Origin: Mesorhizobium sp. SARCC-RB16n | GTDB taxonomy: Bacteria; Pseudomonadota; Alphaproteobacteria; Rhizobiales; Rhizobiaceae | Assembly (NCBI RefSeq): GCF_008520305.1 | Contig: NZ_ML703256.1 | Coordinates: 58,815-122,814 of the forward strand | Length of the DNA stretch: 64,000 bases | Reading direction: 5' to 3' | Shown: positions 35,438 to 43,052 of the stretch, one piece after another | Numbering within the stretch: position 1 is the first letter of the stretch | How the letters are laid out: every line of letters starts with the position of its first letter | Translations under genes and position numbers: made by a program | The notes under the pieces: generated by a model | Seen by the model: only the letters and a program-made list of their open reading frames with translations | The model's database searches: none | Told to the model about the DNA's origin: nothing

Positions 35438-36813
35438 CCGCCGGTCGCCATCAGGATCTCGATGCGGCGGTTGGCCGCCGACATCGGGTCGGCTGGATCC
35501 TTGGGGTGGCGATCCGCGAAGCCGGCAACCTCGGTGATGCGGCGTTCATCGACGCCGCCACGCACGAGCATGTAATAGGCCGAGTGCGCGCGCGCCGTCG
35601 ACAGCCGCCAATTGTCGTAGCTGGCGTTGCGAAAAGGGCGCGCATCGGTGTGGCCGTTGATGCTGATGGTGCCTTTCTGGCTGTTGACGATGCGGCCGAT
35701 CTTTTCCATCGCCAGCACCAGCTCACGGCTCGGCACCGCCGACCCGACCTCGAACATGCCGAAGTCGAGCTGATCGGTGATGGAGATGACGACACCCTTG
35801 TCGGTGGCTTCGACCGAGACACCGTCATGCAGCTTGTCACCGGGCCTGAAGGCATCGGCGAGCTGCTGCTTGACGTTGGCCGCCGCCTTCACCGCGGCGG
35901 CGGTCGGAGCCTTGTCCGCAACCTCGGGTTTTTCGGCATCCTGCTTCGCGGCGGCCGTGCCAGCCTTGGCCGTATCCGCCGCCTCGCCGCCTCCAGCCTT
36001 GGCGTTGCCCGCCTTGGCATCCCAGGCCTTGGCATCGCCAGTCTTGACCATCGTCGCTGCGGCGTCCTTCGCATCCCCGGCCAGGGGCTCGAGCGGTGCG
36101 TCCTTGACGGGCGGCGCCGGCGGCACGGCCTTGACCTTGGCGACCTGTGTCTCGGCCGCCTTGTCGCCGGACTTGAGCGGGTCGCCCTCGATCCTGGGAC
36201 GCTGGGCACTTGCCTCGGCTCCAGGCGCGGCGACCTGCTGCGACCAGAAGTCTGGCTCGAAGGGATCGCGGTAGGACGCGCCGCCCGAGGCCCCCGTCGC
36301 CGGGCCGGAGTTCTGCGCGCCGCCATCGCCCTTCTGGCTGACATTCTGCATGACACCGGTATCGGTGGCGATCTCCGAGAGCACCGCATAGGGGTCGGCG
36401 AAGAGATGCTCGTCGGACTGTTGCGACTGCGGCGCCTCCTGCTTGTCCTGCTTACGGTTGGATGAGCCCGCGGCGCCGATGCCGTCCTGTCCGGCCTTGG
36501 TTGTCGCTTCCTGCGGGTCGTCGGCCGTCAGCCCGACCGCGCGCGGCCCATTGCCAAGATCCTCGAGGCCCTTGCGGCTCGACTCACGGTCGACCAGCTT
36601 GACGGGGTTGAAATAGCTGGCGACGGCCGCCTTGGTCTGTTCGTTGGCGGCATTAATCAGCCACATGACCAGGAAGAAGCACATCATCGCGGTCATGAAG
36701 TCGGCGAAGGCGATCTTCCAGACGCCGCCATGATGACCTTCGTCGTGGTCGTCATGCCCGCGCCGCACGATGATGATCTCGTGCCTGCCATGATCGGCAT
36801 CGGCGACACTCAT
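35434..36813 (-). CDS. motB: Flagellar motor stator protein MotB
   Basis: A 459-residue protein, longer than enteric MotB because of a Lys/Ala-rich linker (about residues 190-290). The N-terminus has a His/Asp-rich stretch (RRGHDDHDEGHHGG), then the single span VWKIAFADFMTAMMCFFLVMWLINAAN with the proton-carrying Asp (ADFM). The C-terminal OmpA-like peptidoglycan domain covers about 320-459 (TISINGHTDARPF; LSTARAHSAYYMLV). The ATG at 36813 with GAGG upstream is preferred over 36843. Its partner MotA is 16 kb away at 52537. Confidence 0.95.
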   Translation of the reverse strand: MSVADADHGRHEIIIVRRGHDDHDEGHHGGVWKIAFADFMTAMMCFFLVMWLINAANEQTKAAVASYFNPVKLVDRESSRKGLEDLGNGPRAVGLTADDPQEATTKAGQDGIGAAGSSNRKQDKQEAPQSQQSDEHLFADPYAVLSEIATDTGVMQNVSQKGDGGAQNSGPATGASGGASYRDPFEPDFWSQQVAAPGAEASAQRPRIEGDPLKSGDKAAETQVAKVKAVPPAPPVKDAPLEPLAGDAKDAAATMVKTGDAKAWDAKAGNAKAGGGEAADTAKAGTAAAKQDAEKPEVADKAPTAAAVKAAANVKQQLADAFRPGDKLHDGVSVEATDKGVVISITDQLDFGMFEVGSAVPSRELVLAMEKIGRIVNSQKGTISINGHTDARPFRNASYDNWRLSTARAHSAYYMLVRGGVDERRITEVAGFADRHPKDPADPMSAANRRIEILMATGG

Positions 36814-37430
36814 GACAGGACCTCGGAAAGTGTCGCCGACCATTCGGCCATGCGTGTCTCGAACACAGCCTCGTCGATGGTGACTGTCAGGTCGAAGCCG
36901 GGCGCCTCGGTGAAGTCGAGATTTTCGGCGCGCGGCCCAAGCGATGCCTTCAGCATTTCGAACAGGGAGAGCGGCCCGCGGACGGCGATGCGCACTGCTT
37001 CGCCATCGCTGACTGCTTCGCGGACGGCTCTGGCGAGCGCTTCAAGCGAACGCTTCTGCAGATCATCGCTGACGACGCCGCCGATGATGCGGGCGACCGT
37101 GGCTGCGACAAGATCCGTCACGCGCGCCTCCATGGCGTCGATGCGCAACGAGACCGCCCTGCCGACATCGCCGCCGAAGCTTTCGAGGAAAGCCCTAGCT
37201 TGCTCGGCATTCGCCTGGCGTTCCGCTTCCAGCGCTGCGTCATGGGCGGCGGCAAGCCGTTCGCCGAGCGTTGCCTCCGCCTGGGCAACCGCTTCGGCGA
37301 TCAGCGTGCCGATATCAGCTTGGGGCGCGGGTGCTTCCGGCTTATGCTCGGCCGCGGCCTGGGGCTGGCTGGCGCGTGGCGTGCGCGTGCCGAAATCCGG
37401 GAGAAGATCGAAGAGGGCTGCAGAGGGCAT
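36810..37430 (-). CDS. fliH: FliH-like regulator of the export ATPase
   Basis: A 206-residue protein. Pro/Ala-rich first 35 residues, then a long helix (LIAEAVAQAEATLGERLAAAHDAALEAERQANAEQARAFLESF, about 43-85) with the AxxxA/G-type periodicity of FliH. The C-terminal V-ATPase-E-like part follows (LDFTEAPGFDLTVTIDEAVFETRMAEWSATL). It would dimerise, bind FliI and tether it to the C-ring. It sits between fliF and motB, overlapping motB by four bases. FliH homologues in rhizobia are often left as hypothetical; the assignment rests on architecture and position. Confidence 0.75.
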   Translation of the reverse strand: MPSAALFDLLPDFGTRTPRASQPQAAAEHKPEAPAPQADIGTLIAEAVAQAEATLGERLAAAHDAALEAERQANAEQARAFLESFGGDVGRAVSLRIDAMEARVTDLVAATVARIIGGVVSDDLQKRSLEALARAVREAVSDGEAVRIAVRGPLSLFEMLKASLGPRAENLDFTEAPGFDLTVTIDEAVFETRMAEWSATLSEVLS

Positions 37431-37433
37431 GGT

Positions 37434-39083
37434 CTACGCCGCGACTTCCTGGGCCGCCCATTTGCGCAGGATCTGCGCGGTGCGCTCCTCGTTGATGTCG
37501 ACCATGCGGGCAAGCCGCTCCTGTGGCGCCGGCCTGATTTTCTGGCGAAGATCGTCGAGCGGGGTGGCGCCGGCACGCGTGCCGGGCAAGGCGCCGATGG
37601 CGGCACCCGCATCGGCGGAGGCGACTGCTTCCGGTGTCGGCAGCGAGCGCTGGACTTCATCGAAATTGGGGCCTGCTATGGCGGGCGTCGCCCTGGCCGT
37701 CAGTGCGGCCGCCATCGGCCGCAAGCCGAAGAAGGCGACCAGGAATACCACGACGATGAAGGCGCCGGCGTTGATCAGCGTGCCGGCATGCTGGCTGATC
37801 GAATCGAGCATTCCAACCTGGGGGATCGTCTCGCCGTCCAGCCCGTCGATGAACTCCACCGCCGAGACGTCGATGACGTCGCCGCGCTTGTCGTCGAGGC
37901 CGGTGGCGGAGCTCACCATTTTCTGGATTTCGGCGACACGTTTGGCGATCTGTTCCGGCGTCGCGTCCTTGCCCAGGATCGTCTTCAGCCGATCCTGGTT
38001 GACGACGACGGCGATCGACATCTTGGTGACGGTATAGCCATTGGAGACGGTGGCGATCTTCTTGGAGTTGATCTCGTAATTGGTGATCTCCTCCTTGCGG
38101 TCGTTCGCCGAGGAGGTCTGCGGACCTTCGGTGCTGGTCGCCTGGGTCTCAGGCAGATTCTGCTCGACACTGGCGGGAGTCGAAGCCTGCTTCTGGTTGC
38201 TGTTTTCATTGGCGCGGACGGATTGCACCGAGCGTTCGACGCGGGAATTCGGATCGAAGATTGTCTCTTCCGTCTGACGGGTGTCGGTGTTGACCTCGGC
38301 CTTGACGCTGGCACGGAAATTGTCCGGGCCAAGATAAGGGGTGAGCGCGCGGCGGATGTTGTCGCCGATCTGCGCTTCCACGGTCTGCTCGACGCCGAGC
38401 GTGCGGGCGGCACTGGTGTTGGATGGATCATCGCCCGCGGCCAGCAGGTTGCCATTGGAATCGAGCACCGTCACCTTGTCGGCCGACAGGCCAGGAACGG
38501 CGGCGGCGACGAGGTGGCGGATCGACATGGCGCTTTTCTCCGCGTCGATGCCAGCGTAGCGGATGACGACCGAGGCGGAAGGCTGCTGCTCGTCGCGGCG
38601 AAAATTGGCGCGCTCGGACATGACGATGTGGACGCGTGCCGCCTTGATACCGGCGATAGACTGGATGGTGCGGGCGATCTCGCCTTCCAGCGCACGCACG
38701 CGAGTGATCTGTTGCATGAAGGAGGTGAGACCCATCGCGCCGACATTGTCGAACAGCTCGTAGCCGGCATTGGCGCTGGTCGGCAGGCCTTTTTCGGCAA
38801 GCAGCATGCGTGCCTGCGCCGTGGTGCCGGCCGGCACCAGCACGGAAGTTCCGTCGGCGCCGACGTCGAAGCCGATGCCGGCCTCGCCCAGCACCAGGCC
38901 GATCTGGTTCACGTCGGAGCGGTCGAGCCCGACATAGAGCGTGTCGTAGGCCGGGCGGTTGAGGTAGACCGAGGCAATGCCAATGACACCCATTACCAGG
39001 ACGGCGATGCCCGCCAGCATGGCCAGGCGCCTGACGCCAAAGCCGCGGAGATTCGAGATGATGCTCTGGATCTGTTCCGGCAC
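37434..39083 (-). CDS. fliF: MS-ring protein FliF
   Basis: A 549-residue protein. First span about 18-38 (MLAGIAVLVMGVIGIASVYL), ring-building motifs YLNRPAYDTLYVGLDRSDVNQIGLVLGEAGIGFDVGADG and ALEGEIARTIQSIAGIKAARVHIVM, second span about 440-465 (HAGTLINAGAFIVVVFLVAFFGLRPM). A C-terminal FliG-binding tail follows (RMVDINEERTAQILRKWA). The start is a GTG at 39083 with GGGAG about ten bases upstream. In Sinorhizobium fliF adjoins visN; here it heads fliF-fliH-motB-motC-fliK. Confidence 0.95.
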   Translation of the reverse strand: MPEQIQSIISNLRGFGVRRLAMLAGIAVLVMGVIGIASVYLNRPAYDTLYVGLDRSDVNQIGLVLGEAGIGFDVGADGTSVLVPAGTTAQARMLLAEKGLPTSANAGYELFDNVGAMGLTSFMQQITRVRALEGEIARTIQSIAGIKAARVHIVMSERANFRRDEQQPSASVVIRYAGIDAEKSAMSIRHLVAAAVPGLSADKVTVLDSNGNLLAAGDDPSNTSAARTLGVEQTVEAQIGDNIRRALTPYLGPDNFRASVKAEVNTDTRQTEETIFDPNSRVERSVQSVRANENSNQKQASTPASVEQNLPETQATSTEGPQTSSANDRKEEITNYEINSKKIATVSNGYTVTKMSIAVVVNQDRLKTILGKDATPEQIAKRVAEIQKMVSSATGLDDKRGDVIDVSAVEFIDGLDGETIPQVGMLDSISQHAGTLINAGAFIVVVFLVAFFGLRPMAAALTARATPAIAGPNFDEVQRSLPTPEAVASADAGAAIGALPGTRAGATPLDDLRQKIRPAPQERLARMVDINEERTAQILRKWAAQEVAA

Positions 39084-39151
39084 GATTGAGCGACTCCCAG
39101 CATGACTGTCCGCCGGAACACTAGCCCTCGAAGCTTGTGCGAAAATGAAAT

Positions 39152-39175
39152 CGGGCCGCGCTGCGGCGCGGCCCG
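39152..39175 (-). terminator. Terminator of flagellin gene 1
   Basis: A ten-bp perfect stem CGGGCCGCGC / GCGCGGCCCG with a 4-base loop, followed on the minus strand by a T-rich stretch (GATTTCATTTTC). It lies 40 bases past the flagellin stop, separating it from fliF. Confidence 0.8.
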
Positions 39176-39214
39176 TGAATTGGAAGTAGAAGTAACCCGT
39201 CAGCTAAGGCTGGA

Positions 39215-40285
39215 CTAGCCGTTCTTGAACAGCGACAGGATCGACTGCGAGGAGCTGTTGGCGATCGACAGCGCCTGGATGCCGAGCTGCTGCTGCACCT
39301 GCAACGCTTGCAGGCGGGTCGATTCCTTGTTCATGTCGGCATCGACGAGCTGGCCGACGCCGCGGTCGATGGAGTCCATCAGGCTCTGCGTGAAGGTCTT
39401 CTGCAGGTCGATGCTGCTCTTGGCCGAACCGAGAATAGTGGCCTGGTCGGTCAACTGGGCCATGACGTGGTCGATCTTGCCGATCATCTGGGTGATGATG
39501 TCGTCGGTCACGCCCGCCGCGGTGATGTCGAGATTGTAGGCGGAGACATTGTCGATCTTCGTGGCAGCCGGGCTTACCGCGGCCTGGCCCGCGGTGTTGG
39601 CGGCAATGTCCGTGGCGCCGCCAGCGAGCGCGGTCGCATAAGCGGTGTCATATTGGCTCTGTGCCGCCGCTGTCGAGTAGACAGAGGTTTGGCGATCGAG
39701 CGTGCCCTGGTTCTTGACGTCGGTGGCGAGGCCGGAATCGAACAGCTTGGTGCTTTCGACATCGATGTCGATCGTTCCGAGCGAGATGGCGCCGGACGAG
39801 GAGCGGTTGAACGAGGACACGATCTGGGCGTTTGCCTGCACACCGTCATTAGCGGCCGCAACCTGCTTGGACGTCACCGAAAGGTAATTCGAACCCGAAA
39901 AGGTGGCGGCATCGGCAAAGGACTTCATCTGCGCCTGGAGCGCCGTGATCTCGGTCTGCGTCTTCGCCTTAGCGGCGTCCGTCTGGCCGACGGTGGAAAG
40001 CAGCTTGGTCTTGATCTGGCCGATCGACGTCAGAACATTGTTCATGCCGGTATAGGCGGTGTCGACTTTCGAGGCGCCGAGGCCGAGGGCGTCCTGCACG
40101 GTCGAGAGCGCCTGGTTGTCGGAGCGCATCGTCGTGGCGATCGACCAGTAGGCGGCGTTGTCGGAGGCCTGAGAGACGCGGTAACCCGTCGAGATGCGGG
40201 CCTGTGTCTGCTCGAGCGACTTGTTGGTGGCGTTGAGGCTTTGAAGTGCAGTCAACGCCGCAGCGTTCGTCATGATGCTCGCCAA
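39215..40285 (-). CDS. flaA: Flagellin (paralogue 1)
   Basis: A 356-residue filament subunit. Conserved D0/D1 N-terminal region TNAAALTALQSLNATNKSLEQTQARISTGYRVSQASDNAAYWSIATTMRSDNQALSTVQDALGLGASKVDTAY; C-terminal SLMDSIDRGVGQLVDADMNKESTRLQALQVQQQLGIQALSIANSSSQSILSLF. The central part differs strongly from paralogue 2. The start is a TTG at 40285 with GGAGCGAG upstream, giving MASIMTN, the same N-terminus as paralogue 2; an in-frame ATG lies four codons later. The leader holds a hairpin and, further up, a CtrA-type site. The symbol is by convention. Confidence 0.95.
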   Translation of the reverse strand: MASIMTNAAALTALQSLNATNKSLEQTQARISTGYRVSQASDNAAYWSIATTMRSDNQALSTVQDALGLGASKVDTAYTGMNNVLTSIGQIKTKLLSTVGQTDAAKAKTQTEITALQAQMKSFADAATFSGSNYLSVTSKQVAAANDGVQANAQIVSSFNRSSSGAISLGTIDIDVESTKLFDSGLATDVKNQGTLDRQTSVYSTAAAQSQYDTAYATALAGGATDIAANTAGQAAVSPAATKIDNVSAYNLDITAAGVTDDIITQMIGKIDHVMAQLTDQATILGSAKSSIDLQKTFTQSLMDSIDRGVGQLVDADMNKESTRLQALQVQQQLGIQALSIANSSSQSILSLFKNG

Positions 40286-40308
40286 GAAACTCGCTCCTTT
40301 TTTCCAGA

Positions 40309-40329
40309 CCGGTCTTTCTCAAAAACCGG
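40309..40329 (-). promoter_or_regulatory. Hairpin in flagellin 1 leader, candidate FlbT target
   Basis: On the mRNA strand CCGGTTTTT - GAG - AAAGACCGG, nine pairs with one G-U, ending about 23 bases before the TTG start. Confidence 0.45.
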
Positions 40330-40413
40330 CGTTGCCCTCGCGAGCCGCTCGACCCGCCCGTGGATCGCCGCCGCCCCGATCGGGCCGATTCGCCAACCCG
40401 TTGTAAGTCATTG

Positions 40414-40443
40414 GTTAACCATGACTAGCGCGTTATGGTTAAC
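40414..40443. promoter_or_regulatory. 9-bp inverted repeat upstream of flagellin 1
   Basis: GTTAACCAT - N12 - ATGGTTAAC, perfect, with 21 bases between half-site centres (two helical turns). Its right arm is shared with the CtrA-type site. Confidence 0.55.
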
Positions 40444-40453
40444 GGCTTGTTAA
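40438..40453 (-). promoter_or_regulatory. CtrA-type binding site upstream of flagellin 1
   Basis: The minus strand reads TTAA-CAAGCCG-TTAAC, an exact match to the CtrA consensus TTAA-N7-TTAAC, oriented with the gene and about 155 bases before its start. Confidence 0.6.
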
Positions 40454-40508
40454 AAGCTGACTTTCGAGGGTTAAGGAACGAGGGTTGCGTGGGGCTGGAG
40501 CAAACGCA

Positions 40509-40539
40509 AAACGGGCCGCGCTTTTGGCGCGGCCCGTTT
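40509..40539 (-). terminator. Terminator of flagellin gene 2
   Basis: A 13-bp stem AAACGGGCCGCGC / GCGCGGCCCGTTT with a 5-base loop, followed on the minus strand by TTTGCGTTTG. It shares the CGGGCCGCGC arm with the flagellin 1 terminator. Confidence 0.85.
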
Positions 40540-40564
40540 GCCTAGTTTGGACGGTCGAGAGCGA

Positions 40565-41551
40565 TCAGCCGCGGAAGAGCGACAGGATCGACTGCGACGA
40601 ACCGTTGGCGATCGACAGCGCCTGGACGCCGAGCTGCTGCTGAACCTGCAGAGCCTGGAGGCGGGTCGATTCCTTGTTCATGTCGGCATCGACGAGCTGG
40701 CCGACGCCGCGATCGATGGAGTCCATCAGGCTAGAGGTGAAGGTCTTCTGCAGGTCGATGGAGCTCTTGGCGGCGCCGAGCTTGGTGGCGGCGGTCGTCA
40801 TGTCCTTGAGCGCGGCGTCGACGACGGTCATCATCTGCGAGATCTGGCTGTCGCTGGCGGCCGTGGTGCCCGAGAAGATGGCCAGGCCGGCGACCGAATA
40901 GGTGTCGGTGGCCGCTGCGGCAGCGCCCAGGGTCGGGGCCGAGGCCGTTGTAACCGCAGCGCCAGTGGCGCCGAGGCGGTCTGTGTCCAGAATGCCCTTG
41001 GCGGTCGGCGCGGCGCCGGCGTCATAGAGCTTGATGCTTTCGACATTGACGTCGATCGTCGAAATCGAAACCGCGCCGGTGGCGCTACGGTTGAAAGCCG
41101 AAACGACCTTCACGTCGGCCGCCGTGCCCGAAGCCGTCGACACCGAAAGCATGTTGGTGCCCGAGAAGGTGGCGCCATCGGCGTAGGCCTTCAACTGATC
41201 CTGAAGTGCCTTGATTTCGACCTGGGTCTTTTCCTTCGAGGCGTCCGTCTGACCATAGGAGGCAGTCAGCTTCTGCTGGATCGAGTTGATGGTGGTGATC
41301 GCGCTGCTCATGCCCGTGTAGGCCGTGTCGACCTTCGAGGCGCCGAGGCCGAGCGAGTCCGAAACGGTGGACATGGCCTGGTTGTCGGAGCGCATCGTGG
41401 TCGCGATCGACCAGTAGGCGGCGTTGTCCGAAGCCTGGGAGACGCGATAGCCCGTCGAGATGCGCGACTGGGTGGTGGCGAGGCTGTTCTGCGTGGCGTT
41501 AAGGCTCTGCAGCGCCGTCAACGCGGCGGTGTTGGTCATGATACTGGCCAT
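40565..41551 (-). CDS. flaB: Flagellin (paralogue 2)
   Basis: A 328-residue filament subunit starting MASIMTNTAALTALQSLNATQ. The conserved N-terminal (about 1-140) and C-terminal (about 240-328) regions are almost the same as in paralogue 1; the variable surface domain between them is shorter and richer in Ala/Gly/Thr. It is exported by the flagellar apparatus. The start is an ATG with AAGG some eleven bases upstream. Its own leader hairpin (41588-41608) and terminator (40509-40539) show it is a single-gene unit. Which paralogue dominates in the filament cannot be read from sequence. Confidence 0.95.
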   Translation of the reverse strand: MASIMTNTAALTALQSLNATQNSLATTQSRISTGYRVSQASDNAAYWSIATTMRSDNQAMSTVSDSLGLGASKVDTAYTGMSSAITTINSIQQKLTASYGQTDASKEKTQVEIKALQDQLKAYADGATFSGTNMLSVSTASGTAADVKVVSAFNRSATGAVSISTIDVNVESIKLYDAGAAPTAKGILDTDRLGATGAAVTTASAPTLGAAAAATDTYSVAGLAIFSGTTAASDSQISQMMTVVDAALKDMTTAATKLGAAKSSIDLQKTFTSSLMDSIDRGVGQLVDADMNKESTRLQALQVQQQLGVQALSIANGSSQSILSLFRG

Positions 41552-41587
41552 GGCTACTCGTACCTTGTTTTACAGGGTGTTTTTTGC

Positions 41588-41608
41588 ATACCGGTTTGTC
41601 CGGTATGA
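41588..41608 (-). promoter_or_regulatory. Perfect hairpin in flagellin 2 leader, candidate FlbT target
   Basis: CATACCGG - ACAAA - CCGGTATG on the mRNA strand, eight perfect pairs, about 36 bases before the ATG. Confidence 0.5.
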
Positions 41609-41749
41609 CGGAGCGGCATCATGCCAATGACCGTTGCGTTTTGGGTCACCCGCCATCTGCGAGCGACTATGGCGGCGAGTCCCTACCAAAGGACTAAACT
41701 GGACGGTTAATCGAAAATAATTCGGAGAAAATTCGATGATAGGCGCGCC

Positions 41750-41765
41750 GCCCGATTCCTCGGGC
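41750..41765 (-). terminator. Short hairpin downstream of fliP
   Basis: GCCCGA - GGAA - TCGGGC on the minus strand, 30 bases past the fliP stop. There is no immediate T-run, so this is only a possible transcript end. The rest of 41552-41794 holds the flagellin 2 promoter region and no gene. Confidence 0.4.
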
Positions 41766-41794
41766 AAGCGATGCCTGATGCCGCGCGCGGCGGA

Positions 41795-42526
41795 TCAGGT
41801 GAAAGAGCGCACCAGGCTGCCGACGAGCAGGTTCCAGCCGTCGATCAGGACGAAGAACAGGATCTTGAACGGCAGCGACACGACCGTAGGCGGCAGCATC
41901 ATCATGCCCATCGCCATGGTGATGGTGGCCACGATCAGGTCGATGACCAGGAATGGCAGCACGATCAGGAAGCCGATCTCGAAGCCGCGCCGGATTTCGG
42001 AGATCATGAAGGCGGGCACGAGGATGCGCAGGTCGACGGTCTCCTTGGCGACGACCTGGCCGCGTTCGCGGGCGAGGTCGGCGAAAAGATCGAAATCCTT
42101 GTCGCGCACATTGTGCAGCATGAAGGTGCGGAACGGATCGGAAATCTTCTCGAAGGCCTCGGTCTGGCTGATCTGATTGTCCATCAACGGCTTGACGCCG
42201 GTGTTCCACGCCTGATCGAAGGTCGGCGCCATGACATAGAAGGTCATGAACAGCGACAACGAAATGAGGATGAGGTTCGCCGGCGTCGATTGCAGGCCGA
42301 TGCCGGCACGCAGGATCGAGAAGGCGATGACGAAGCGAGTGAAGCTCGTCACCATGATCAGCAGCCCCGGCGCCACCGACAGCACGGTAAGCAGGCCGAA
42401 CATCTGGATGATGTAGCCGACGGTGGTGCCATCGGCCTTGCCGATGCCGCCAAGGTCCAGTTGCTGGGCCGCCGCGACGGAGGTGGCGGCACCGATCAGT
42501 GCCGCGGCAAGAAGGAATTTTCTCAT
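41795..42526 (-). CDS. fliP: Flagellar export gate protein FliP
   Basis: A 243-residue inner-membrane protein. Cleavable signal (about 1-20), then GYIIQMFGLLTVLSVAPGLLIMVTSFTRFVIAFSILRAGIGLQSTPANLILISLSLFMTFYVMAP and C-terminal RRGFEIGFLIVLPFLVIDLIVATITMAMGMMMLPPTVVSLPFKILFFVLIDGWNLL, the FliP signature. Five copies form the export pore with FliQ and FliR. The start overlaps the fliL stop by four bases. It is the last gene of the long flgF...fliP unit. Confidence 0.96.
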   Translation of the reverse strand: MRKFLLAAALIGAATSVAAAQQLDLGGIGKADGTTVGYIIQMFGLLTVLSVAPGLLIMVTSFTRFVIAFSILRAGIGLQSTPANLILISLSLFMTFYVMAPTFDQAWNTGVKPLMDNQISQTEAFEKISDPFRTFMLHNVRDKDFDLFADLARERGQVVAKETVDLRILVPAFMISEIRRGFEIGFLIVLPFLVIDLIVATITMAMGMMMLPPTVVSLPFKILFFVLIDGWNLLVGSLVRSFT

Positions 42527-43017
42527 TCGAGCAGCAATGTCCTGATAAGAACCTGTTTGACGTGCCCCTGACTGCGGATCGAGGCCCGTTCGTCGAGATC
42601 GGCCTTGAGATGCTGGTAGCCGCTGGCGCCCTCGATCTGGTGCATTTTCAGGGTTCGCACGAAAGCCAGAAGATCCTGTTGAATATCCTCCGCCATGGCC
42701 GGCGGTTGCGGCGCGTCATAGACCACGGATACTTCCATCCTGATCCATGTATCCGCGGGCGAGGCGATATTGGTGGTGATCGGCGCCAGTGCGACAAGCG
42801 TCGGGCCCGTGCCCGGCTGTTGTGCGGCAGCGGGCTGGGCGGCCTTGCCCTCATTTTCAGGCGCAACCGGCACCGATGATGGTGCATCGACGCCTTTGAG
42901 ATAGCCGCCCGACATCCAGCCCATGCCGATGGCGGCGGCCGTCACCACGAGCAGCATGGCGCCCTGGACGGCAAGGGAAGGACCCTTGCGAGGCTGAACC
43001 TGTTCGACATTGGCCAC
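42523..43017 (-). CDS. fliL: Flagellar basal-body protein FliL
   Basis: A 164-residue single-span protein (span about 15-35: LAVQGAMLLVVTAAAIGMGWMSGGYL), a disordered linker, then the periplasmic stomatin-like domain (GTGPTLVALAPITTNIASPADTWIRMEVSVVYDA; ending GHVKQVLIRTLLLE). It surrounds stator units and stabilises them. The start is a GTG at 43017 with GGAGAG upstream. It is translationally coupled to fliP (ATGA). A shorter-tailed FliL-like protein is encoded at 12139-12660. Confidence 0.92.
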   Translation of the reverse strand: MANVEQVQPRKGPSLAVQGAMLLVVTAAAIGMGWMSGGYLKGVDAPSSVPVAPENEGKAAQPAAAQQPGTGPTLVALAPITTNIASPADTWIRMEVSVVYDAPQPPAMAEDIQQDLLAFVRTLKMHQIEGASGYQHLKADLDERASIRSQGHVKQVLIRTLLLE

Positions 43018-43052
43018 GGTGCTTTTCTCTCCAATCCCCAGAAGGCCAAGAA

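Noticed and set aside
41707-41721. CtrA-like site upstream of flagellin 2 (TTAA-N7-TAAT)
   Set aside because: The second half-site does not match; only a single TTAAC half remains.
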